The position numbers were made by a program, and so were the translations under genes. Below the pieces are notes generated by a model that was not told the origin of the DNA, made no database searches, and saw nothing but the letters and a program-made list of their open reading frames with translations. Positions 1 to 4,936 of a stretch of 7,463 nucleotides of DNA are shown here, piece after piece. Within the stretch, counting starts at the first letter, position 1. The number at the start of each line of letters is the position of its first letter. Source of the DNA: 73-13 sp035556395 (lineage in GTDB: Bacteria > Actinomycetota > Actinomycetes > Actinomycetales > Microbacteriaceae); contig DATMFB010000286.1 of the NCBI GenBank assembly GCA_035556395.1, forward strand, positions 1 through 7,463. Reading direction: 5' to 3'.

Positions 1-765
1 CGCCAGGTGCTCCGCGAACTCGCCGATGCCCCCCGCGAAGTGGAAGCTCTCTCGGTGCGGACCGTCGGCGCTCGTCTCGTCGACGAGGTCGAGCCGCAGA
101 TCGGGGACGAGGAACGCGGTCTGGCGGAGTCGGTCGGTGAGCTCGGCCGGCTGGAATGCGGCGCCCTTGGTGAAGATCTGCGGATCGGCCCAGTAGCGCA
201 CGCGCGTGCCGGTCGTGCCCTTCGCGACCTTGCCGACCACGCGCAGTTCGCTCGCGTCGTCGAACGGCGTGAACGGCGCGTCGGGCCGCGGACCGTCGGC
301 CCCGTCGGCGAACACGCCCGGCTCACCGCGATGGAACGACATCGCCCAGGTCTTGCCGTCGCGGTCGACCTCGACGTCGAGGCGCTCCGAGAGTGCGTTG
401 ACGACCGACGCGCCGACCCCGTGCAACCCGCCCGAGGCGGCGTAGGAGCCGCTGCCGAACTTACCGCCGGCATGCAGCTTCGTGAAGACGACCTCGACAC
501 CGGAGAGCCCCGTCTTCGGCTCGGCGTCGACCGGGATGCCGCGACCGCGGTCGCGGACCTCGACGGAGCCGTCCGCGTGCAGGGCGACCTCGATCGTCGA
601 GCCCTCGCCCGACAGCGCCTCGTCGACGGAGTTGTCGATGATCTCCCATAGGCAGTGCATGAGACCACGGGAGTCAGTCGAGCCGATGTACATGCCGGGA
701 CGCTTGCGCACCGCCTCGAGTCCTTCGAGGACAGAAAGATGTCTCGCCGAGTACTCCGTCGCCAC
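1..765 (-). CDS. parE: DNA topoisomerase IV subunit B (ParE/GyrB family), N-terminal part, runs off left edge
   Basis: The first 255 codons of the ATPase subunit of a type IIA topoisomerase, which uses ATP to drive strand passage and, with ParC, decatenates and relaxes DNA. The GHKL ATPase fold is clear: 'RKRPGMYIGS' at 20-29, the catalytic-type E41 and N45 in 'EIIDNSVDEAL', D72 in 'DRGRGIP' (72-78), 'KLHAGGKF' at 96-103, and the ATP-lid glycine motif 'GGLHGVGASVVNALS' at 112-126. The second half of the window part belongs to the start of the GyrB transducer domain. The start is GTG at 765: an in-frame stop lies five codons upstream and no other start fits. There is no properly spaced Shine-Dalgarno, but a TAGGCT -10 box ends 6 nt before GTG, so the mRNA is probably leaderless. 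ParE is preferred over GyrB because of the sigA neighbourhood, as in Streptomyces; the missing C-terminus would help to decide. Confidence 0.93.
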   Translation of the reverse strand, partial: MATEYSARHLSVLEGLEAVRKRPGMYIGSTDSRGLMHCLWEIIDNSVDEALSGEGSTIEVALHADGSVEVRDRGRGIPVDAEPKTGLSGVEVVFTKLHAGGKFGSGSYAASGGLHGVGASVVNALSERLDVEVDRDGKTWAMSFHRGEPGVFADGADGPRPDAPFTPFDDASELRVVGKVAKGTTGTRVRYWADPQIFTKGAAFQPAELTDRLRQTAFLVPDLRLDLVDETSADGPHRESFHFAGGIGEFAEHLA

Positions 766-771
766 CTTCCG

Positions 772-777
772 AGCCTA
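772..777 (-). promoter_or_regulatory. Putative -10 box (TAGGCT) of leaderless parE transcript
   Basis: TAGGCT matches the actinobacterial TAnnnT -10 consensus and ends 6 nt before the GTG start at 765, which would place the transcription start on or next to the start codon. No convincing -35 hexamer is seen 16-18 nt upstream. Confidence 0.5.
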
Positions 778-823
778 GGCGCGACCCCCGACCATGACGC
801 TCAGCGAAACGGCCGGAAACGGC

Positions 824-1402
824 TCAGGTCGTGCCCCGGCCGATCCACTTGTCGACGATCGGCGCCTCGTAGGACGCGATCGCCGCGAGCAGCGAGTCGA
901 GATCGCGTTCGACGATGAGCATCTCCCGATGCACCGGCTTCACGAACTGCTCGACGACGATGTGGTCGAGGAACGCGGCGAGCCCGTCGTAGTACCCGGC
1001 GACGTTGTAGAGCGCGCAGGGCTTCCGGTGATGGCCGAGCTGCGCCCACGTCCAGACCTCGAAGAGCTCCTCGAGGGTCCCAGCGCCGCCCGGCAGGGCG
1101 ATGAAGCCGTCGGAGAGGTCGGCCATGAGCGCCTTGCGCTCGTGCATCGAGCCGACGACCCGCAGGTCGGTCAGGCCCGGGTGCCCGATCTCCTTGTCCA
1201 TGAGCGACTGGGGCATGACGCCGATCACCTCGCCGCCGCCGGCCTGCGCGGCATCGGCGAGCACCCCCATGAGGCCGACCGAGGCGCCGCCGTAGACGAT
1301 GCCGATGCCGGCCTGGGCGAGCGCGCTGCCGAGCCCGCGCGCGGCCCCCGCATAGGCGGGCGCGCGCCCGGAGCTGGAGCCGGAGAAGACGCAGAGGCGC
1401 AT
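824..1402 (-). CDS. LOG-family protein (cytokinin riboside 5'-monophosphate phosphoribohydrolase type)
   Basis: A 192-aa protein of the LONELY GUY / TIGR00730 Rossmann-fold family, which cleaves the N-glycosidic bond of nucleoside 5'-monophosphates to release the base and ribose 5-phosphate; many bacterial members are annotated as lysine decarboxylase-like by mistake. The family motifs are intact: N-terminal 'VFSGSSSG' (5-12), 'VYGGASVGLMG' (36-46), 'MHERKALM' (86-93) and the nucleotide-binding signature 'PGGAGTLEE' (104-112). The length is typical of the short (type I) family. The ATG at 1402 is chosen because the protein then begins at the conserved 'MRLCVFSGSS'; extension to 1465 adds 21 residues that do not look like the family. 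A TAAGCT -10 box ends 7 nt before this ATG, so translation is probably leaderless. It lies 58 bp upstream of parE on the same strand. The true bacterial substrate is not known from sequence. Confidence 0.93.
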   Translation of the reverse strand: MRLCVFSGSSSGRAPAYAGAARGLGSALAQAGIGIVYGGASVGLMGVLADAAQAGGGEVIGVMPQSLMDKEIGHPGLTDLRVVGSMHERKALMADLSDGFIALPGGAGTLEELFEVWTWAQLGHHRKPCALYNVAGYYDGLAAFLDHIVVEQFVKPVHREMLIVERDLDSLLAAIASYEAPIVDKWIGRGTT

Positions 1403-1409
1403 GCCGACG

Positions 1410-1415
1410 AGCTTA
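1410..1415 (-). promoter_or_regulatory. Putative -10 box (TAAGCT) of leaderless LOG-gene transcript
   Basis: TAAGCT fits TAnnnT and ends 7 nt before the ATG at 1402, the spacing expected when transcription starts at the first base of the start codon. No clear Shine-Dalgarno lies upstream of this ATG. The -35 is weak or absent. Confidence 0.45.
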
Positions 1416-1493
1416 TGCACGGCACGCGGGCTAAGCCGTGAGCGAAACGGTGACGTGGCGGGCACCGACTCGCAACCTTCGTGTGTTTACATC

Positions 1494-1499
1494 TAGGCA
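1494..1499 (+). promoter_or_regulatory. Putative -10 box (TAGGCA) for the small zinc-ribbon gene
   Basis: TAGGCA, similar to the TAGGCT before parE, lies in the AT-richer part of the 140-bp divergent region and would give a 5' leader of about 37 nt carrying the Shine-Dalgarno. TATTCA at 1504-1509 is an alternative -10. A TTTACA at 1486-1491 looks like a -35 but is too close to either hexamer, so the assignment is tentative. Confidence 0.3.
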
Positions 1500-1530
1500 T
1501 CGATATTCATCGGAGCAGCAGTTGGAGCAG

Positions 1531-1536
1531 AGGGAG
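1531..1536 (+). promoter_or_regulatory. Ribosome binding site of the DUF7455-like gene
   Basis: AGGGAG lies 6 nt before the ATG at 1543 and supports that start over the upstream in-frame GTG at 1438, which would add 35 residues unlike the family. Confidence 0.6.
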
Positions 1537-1542
1537 CGGGAT

Positions 1543-1758
1543 ATGAATCAGATCACCGACGAGACCGCGATCCACGAGCTCTCCGCGCTCGACCGATGCG
1601 ACTCCTGCGGCGCGCAGGCCTATGTCCGCGTGACGCTCGCCTCGGGCGACCTCTACTTCTGCGCCCACCACGGCGCGAAGTTCCGCGACAAGCTCTCGGG
1701 CTCCGCGATCGCGTGGCACGACGAGTCGGCCCGGCTGCTCGCCGACGCCGCCGTCTGA
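1543..1758 (+). CDS. Small zinc-ribbon-like protein (DUF7455-type)
   Basis: A 71-aa protein of a family found across actinobacteria, often near the primary sigma factor; its function is unknown. The visible core is 'LDRCDSCGAQAYVRVTLASGDLYFCAHHGAKF' seen as two metal-ligand pairs: C19-x2-C22 and C40-x-H42-H43, separated by a short beta-hairpin-like stretch. This is consistent with one bound zinc ion in a ribbon or treble-clef fold. The last 25 residues are polar and probably helical. There is no signal peptide or membrane segment, so it should be cytoplasmic. The ATG is set by an AGGGAG Shine-Dalgarno. It is transcribed away from the LOG gene and stands 46 bp before the ATP-grasp gene, which seems to have its own promoter. 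Assignment to DUF7455 is from memory of the motif pattern. Confidence 0.85.
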   Translation: MNQITDETAIHELSALDRCDSCGAQAYVRVTLASGDLYFCAHHGAKFRDKLSGSAIAWHDESARLLADAAV

Positions 1759-1767
1759 CCCGAGGAG

Positions 1768-1780
1768 CCGCGAGCCGCGG
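1768..1780 (+). terminator. Small GC hairpin after the zinc-ribbon gene
   Basis: CCGCG-AGC-CGCGG forms a 5-bp perfect stem with a 3-nt loop, 10 nt past the stop codon. It has no T tract and is short, so it may be a weak terminator or chance in GC-rich DNA. It also sits just before the -10 of the next gene. Confidence 0.2.
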
Positions 1781-1792
1781 CGCACCGAGACC

Positions 1793-1798
1793 TAGACT
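1793..1798 (+). promoter_or_regulatory. Putative -10 box (TAGACT) of leaderless ATP-grasp gene
   Basis: TAGACT fits TAnnnT and ends exactly 6 nt before GTG at 1805, the same spacing as at parE. This supports GTG 1805 as the start rather than TTG at 1799, which would lie directly against the -10 box and inside the untranscribed region. Confidence 0.5.
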
Positions 1799-1804
1799 TT
1801 GGGC

Positions 1805-2803
1805 GTGAAGCGCGTCAAGTACTACCTGGCCCGGCTTCGCAGCCTCGACACGGCGAACATGCGCCGCGTCGCGGGCGAGATATCGCAGCGCACTGGACGG
1901 TCGCGACTCTCGATCCTCGTCGACATGGTGCGCTGCTCCATCAAGTACGGCGCCGGCTACCTCGACTACGAGGAGTACGAGTTCTATCTCCTCACGCCCG
2001 ACGAGCGCGCGACGTTCATGACGAGCACGCACTTCGATCGCATCGCGGCTCGCTACAACGAGCCGGACTACCGCCATCTGCTCGCGGACAAGGCCGAGTT
2101 CAACGCCCTGTTCGATCGCTACCTCGGGCGCGAGTGGCTCGATGCGCGGACCGCGACGCCCGAGGAGATCGGGGCCTTCCTCGAGCGCCACCCGGTCGTC
2201 ATGGTGAAGCAGCCGGACTCGGTCCACGGCCATGGCGTCTCGCGTCGCGACGCCGCCGACGTGACCGATCCCGCAGCATTCCGGGACGCACTGATCGCGA
2301 GCGGGCACATCCTCATCGAGGAGTTCATCGAGCAGCACCCCGAGCTCGCCGCGCTCGCCCCGCGGAGCGTCAACACTCTCCGCGTCATCACGTTCTTCGA
2401 CGGTGATCGACTGCACGTCCTCGCCGCCGCCCTCAAGCTCGGCAACGACGCGGACGTCGACAACTTCGGCTCCGGCGGGATGTACACGATCCTCGACGAG
2501 GAGGGCGTGGCGAGATATCCGGCGTTCGACATCCTGGCGCGGACCTATGCCGAGCACCCGCTCACCGGCAAGCCCATCGTCGGATTCCGGGTGCCGCGCT
2601 ACGACGAGATCCTGCGCACGCTCGACGAGGCCGCGCGCCTCGTCCCGCAGGTCCCCTTCGTCGGCTGGGACGTCGCGGTCCTCCCCGACGGCGTCTCGAT
2701 CGTCGAAGGCAACTGGAACACGGGCGGCTTCCAGATGAAGCCGAGCCTCACGGGTGTCAAGACGGGGCTCATGCCCCGCTTCCGCGAGGTCATCGACTTC
2801 TGA
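1805..2803 (+). CDS. ATP-grasp ligase, sugar-transfer-associated type
   Basis: A 332-aa protein resembling the Pfam 'sugar-transfer associated ATP-grasp' family (ATPgrasp_ST). ATP-grasp enzymes join a carboxylate, activated as an acyl phosphate, to an amine or similar nucleophile; the substrate here is unknown. Visible elements: an N-terminal helical part (1-90), 'DKAEFNALF' (95-103) at the start of the ATP-grasp core, an ATP-binding lysine K135 in 'VKQPDSVHGHGV' with its glycine-rich loop, 'ILIEEFIEQH' (169-178) where the acidic residues contact adenine/ribose, 'SVNTLRVIT' (188-196), 'DNFGSGGM' (219-226), and the metal-binding stretch 'GWDVAVLPDGVSIVEGNWN' (287-305) with D289, E301 and N303. 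All catalytic positions look intact. No signal peptide is seen. The gene is convergent with the GatD-like gene, one base apart. Relatives often sit in surface-polysaccharide loci; here the neighbours are a MurT/GatD-like pair, which suggests cell-envelope work but does not prove it. Confidence 0.88.
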   Translation: MKRVKYYLARLRSLDTANMRRVAGEISQRTGRSRLSILVDMVRCSIKYGAGYLDYEEYEFYLLTPDERATFMTSTHFDRIAARYNEPDYRHLLADKAEFNALFDRYLGREWLDARTATPEEIGAFLERHPVVMVKQPDSVHGHGVSRRDAADVTDPAAFRDALIASGHILIEEFIEQHPELAALAPRSVNTLRVITFFDGDRLHVLAAALKLGNDADVDNFGSGGMYTILDEEGVARYPAFDILARTYAEHPLTGKPIVGFRVPRYDEILRTLDEAARLVPQVPFVGWDVAVLPDGVSIVEGNWNTGGFQMKPSLTGVKTGLMPRFREVIDF

Positions 2804-2804
2804 A

Positions 2805-3557
2805 CTAGTCCGGTTGGGGCTGGTCGAGGCGCTTCGCGAGGGATGCCCGCGCCTGGCGGGCGAGCGCGTCGACGCGCTCGTGGCGCGCGTCGTGCCAGTA
2901 GGTGTCGACGAGCCCGCGTCGCGCGAGGCCCGCACGGATGAATGCGTCGGCGAAGACCGGGTTCTTCGGCACGATCGGGCCGTGCGCGTGCGTCCCATAC
3001 GCGGGACCGACCTCGGCACCCTCCGGCCCGCCGACCGCCCCGGGCCACGGCCCGACCTCGATCGTGCCGAGTGACTGCGCCGGGTCGTCGAGCACGACGC
3101 GCTGCGCGAGGTTGACGAAGCCGTGCAGCACGCCGTGCCGCGGCGAGCGGAACGAGATCGGCCCTGAGACCAGCGCATCGAGCGCGGTCGCGCGACCGGC
3201 GAAGACGCCGAGTCCCTCGCGATCCTCGCCCTCCCCCGGCAGCCGCACCACGGTCGCGCTGAGCGCGTAGCCGCCCCCGGCAGCGAGGTACCCGGTCCCG
3301 GTCGCGACCCAGTCGCGCAGCCGATCGCGTTCCGCCAGCAGATGCGGGAGCGCGTCGCGCTGCGCCGGGATCGATCCCCCGCCGACGAGGACGAAGTCGG
3401 GGGCCTCGGCCGGCCAGGCGTCACCCGGGTCGACGCGGGTGAGCGCGACGTCGAAACCGGACCATTCGAGGCGGCGGCGCAGGGCGAGCAGGTTCCCGCT
3501 GTCGCCGTTCTGGTCGAAGTGGCCCGGGAAGACGTCGAGGATCGCGACGGCGCTCAT
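2805..3557 (-). CDS. gatD: GatD-like type 1 glutamine amidotransferase with catalytic Cys replaced
   Basis: A 250-aa class I glutamine amidotransferase fold of the GatD/CobQ-like group. GatD normally hydrolyses glutamine and passes ammonia to MurT, which amidates the D-Glu alpha-carboxyl of lipid II. The family frame is clear: 'DQNGDSGNLLALRRRLEWSGFDV' region (15-37), 'VLVGGGS' (56-62), the nucleophile-elbow region 'GYLAAGGGYALSA' (89-101), and 'YGTHAHGPIVPKNP' (187-200) matching the usual 'YLHGxLLPKNP' with the catalytic-type H192 kept. The nucleophile position, normally Cys in 'xCGxYQL', is Gly94 (codon GGG at 3276-3278), the following Gln is Ala98, and the protein has no cysteine at all. 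It therefore should not be able to hydrolyse glutamine by the usual mechanism. The ATG overlaps the murT stop by 4 bp, so the two are translationally coupled. It could be a structural partner or a carrier of another nucleophile. Family call is strong; role is inferred. Confidence 0.87.
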   Translation of the reverse strand: MSAVAILDVFPGHFDQNGDSGNLLALRRRLEWSGFDVALTRVDPGDAWPAEAPDFVLVGGGSIPAQRDALPHLLAERDRLRDWVATGTGYLAAGGGYALSATVVRLPGEGEDREGLGVFAGRATALDALVSGPISFRSPRHGVLHGFVNLAQRVVLDDPAQSLGTIEVGPWPGAVGGPEGAEVGPAYGTHAHGPIVPKNPVFADAFIRAGLARRGLVDTYWHDARHERVDALARQARASLAKRLDQPQPD

Positions 3558-4918
3558 GACGCCGCCCGCTCGGTGTCGGCGTCGTAGAGCCCGAGGTGGC
3601 GCCGTGCGCGACGCATGCCGTCCGCGGAGAAGAACACCGTCTTGACCCCGTGCTCCGGGTCCGGCAGGGCGAAGAAGGCGTCGACGGCGTCCTCGACGTC
3701 CTCGACGATCTCGTCGACCTCGATGCCCTCGTACGCGAACTTCATCGCCATCTCATAAGCCTGGAGTCCGCCGAGCACGCGCACGCGCTCGACGCGGCTC
3801 CAGTCGACGGGCCACAGCAGCGCGGGGTCCGGGATGTCCTTGCCCGCGATGACCATCACCTGGTCGAGCCCGGGCTCGAGATCGTCGAGGTTGACCTGCG
3901 TGGACGGCGGGCTCTTCGCGAGATGGAACTCCACGAGCTTGCCTCGCACCCGCGTCTGCTCCCCGCGCGCCCACATCGAGGTGGACTCGTCGAGCGCGAC
4001 GATGGTCTTCGCCGGATCGAACGCGGTGCCGAGGACGACCCGGGCGGCCTCGATCGCGGCGGCGGAGTCGACGGCGAGGTGGATGCCCTTCGACGGGAGC
4101 CGCACCGCCAGGACGGCGCCCGCGTGCGGGCCGTCGGCTCCCAGCTCGATCGAGGCCCGATCGCCCTCGTACGCCGTCACCTGCGTCGTGCCCGGATCTG
4201 TGCGGCGCGGCGCATCGATGCCGAACGCCGGCGCCGAGCCGAGTCCGTGTGGGAGGGTCGCGAGGACCGCGTCGGTGACGCCGAAGGTGCGGATCTCAGG
4301 GGTCGCGCCCTTCGACTCGCTGCGCGGGTCCTGAGCGAGCGCAGCGAGTCGAAGGGCGCTCAGGGACCGGTGGGCGAGACCCGCGACGATGCCGCGCAGG
4401 TGCGGGTCCTCGCGGTTGACGACGAGCGTGCCGGTCGTGGCGCGGGCGGCACGATCCAGGTACCCGGCCGCGACGTCCGGCGAGCCCCAGCGATGCAGCT
4501 GGTCGAGCATGACGTTGAGGAGCACGGTCACCTCGGCCGGCGCCTGCTCGAGGGTCAGCGCGGCATAGCCCTCGTCCATCTCCATGACCGCGACCTCGTG
4601 CCGGAAGCGCCCGCGCCAGTCGACGACCGTGATGAGGTCGCTCAGCATGCCCCGCGTGATGTTCCCGGCGCGCTTGTTCGTGAAGAGGTCCACGCCGTGC
4701 GCCTGCAGGATCGCGGCGAGCATCTTCGTCGTCGTGCCCTTGCCGTTCGAGCCGGTCACGACGATGAGCCGGGGCTGACGCAGGATGCGCGCGAGCAGCC
4801 CCGGCGAGAGCCGTTCGACGACTCGGCCGGGGATCGCGGTGCCACCACCGGGCCGCACGAGCAGGACGGCCCGCCTGGTCAGCCTGCCGATCGCGATCGC
4901 CAGGACGTCTCGGAGCAT
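3554..4918 (-). CDS. murT: MurT-like Mur ligase family protein, no zinc-ribbon cysteines
   Basis: A 454-aa Mur ligase of the MurT type (Mur middle domain plus MurT C-terminal/DUF1727 domain). MurT activates the D-Glu alpha-carboxyl of lipid II with ATP. Visible parts: P-loop 'TGSNGKGTTTK' (55-65), 'NKRAGNITRG' (81-90), the metal-binding acidic stretch 'MEMDEGY' (112-118), 'LLNVMLDQLHRWGSPD' (133-148, usual form 'LNLxRDQLDRYGE'; Leu138 stands where Arg is usual), 'VNREDP' (167-172), and a C-terminal domain with 'LAKSPPSTQV' (333-342), 'VIAGKDIPDPALLWPVDW' (356-373) and 'QAYEMAMKFAYEGI' (386-399). D361 may match the MurT aspartate that completes the GatD triad. The protein has no cysteine, so the usual Cys4 zinc ribbon is absent; residues 187-205 are encoded by a REP-like palindrome. 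A hydrophobic N-terminus follows ATG 4918, with only a weak ribosome site. It is 18 bp downstream of sigA and overlaps gatD by 4 bp. Confidence 0.88.
   Translation of the reverse strand: MLRDVLAIAIGRLTRRAVLLVRPGGGTAIPGRVVERLSPGLLARILRQPRLIVVTGSNGKGTTTKMLAAILQAHGVDLFTNKRAGNITRGMLSDLITVVDWRGRFRHEVAVMEMDEGYAALTLEQAPAEVTVLLNVMLDQLHRWGSPDVAAGYLDRAARATTGTLVVNREDPHLRGIVAGLAHRSLSALRLAALAQDPRSESKGATPEIRTFGVTDAVLATLPHGLGSAPAFGIDAPRRTDPGTTQVTAYEGDRASIELGADGPHAGAVLAVRLPSKGIHLAVDSAAAIEAARVVLGTAFDPAKTIVALDESTSMWARGEQTRVRGKLVEFHLAKSPPSTQVNLDDLEPGLDQVMVIAGKDIPDPALLWPVDWSRVERVRVLGGLQAYEMAMKFAYEGIEVDEIVEDVEDAVDAFFALPDPEHGVKTVFFSADGMRRARRHLGLYDADTERAAS
4305..4359. repeat. REP-like palindromic element with 21-bp perfect arms, inside murT
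   Basis: Arms 4305-4325 and 4339-4359 are perfect inverted repeats of 21 bp around a 13-nt loop (4326-4338). The core is CTTCGACTCGCTGCGC and its complement. A second, overlapping inverted repeat (CCTGAGCG at 4330-4337 and CGCTCAGG at 4357-4364) could form a competing hairpin. On the murT strand it reads through in frame as residues 187-205, ending in 'RSESKG'. From memory, CTTCGACTCGCT-type palindromes giving 'SERSESKG' in translation are scattered in many copies in Microbacteriaceae genomes; only one copy is present here. Confidence 0.75.
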
Positions 4919-4936
4919 GCTTCGGGGACTCGCGGC

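Noticed and set aside
539..559. DRGRGIP instead of the usual DNGRGIP in the ParE ATP site
   Set aside because: The catalytic-type Asp and glycines are kept, and I recall this variant from other actinobacterial ParE proteins, so it is not evidence of an inactive enzyme.
7..651. A 214-codon plus-strand frame opposite parE
   Set aside because: Antisense to a conserved GHKL ATPase; no domain of its own.
801..818. Near-repeat GAAACGG...GAAACGG between the LOG gene and parE
   Set aside because: Only seven bases, twice, with no palindromic symmetry or second site elsewhere; not enough to call an operator.
794..1441. A 215-codon plus-strand frame opposite the LOG gene
   Set aside because: The minus-strand frame carries the PGGxGTxxE and MHERK motifs; the plus frame is its shadow.
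1403..1465. A longer LOG protein starting at 1465
   Set aside because: The added 21 residues do not resemble the family start, and they would overlap the putative -10 box; ATG at 1402 begins at the conserved MRLCVFSGSS.
1799..1804. TTG at 1799 as start of the ATP-grasp gene
   Set aside because: It abuts the TAGACT -10 box and would lie upstream of the expected transcription start; GTG at 1805 has the same spacing as the parE start.
1553..3424. A 623-codon open frame on the minus strand spanning the zinc-ribbon, ATP-grasp and gatD genes
   Set aside because: It crosses three recognised genes in other frames, is Arg/Ser/Pro-rich and matches no family.
4200..4400. Possible frameshift or pseudogene in murT around the palindrome
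   Set aside because: The frame stays open through the element and conserved MurT motifs occur in the same frame on both sides, so the gene is intact.
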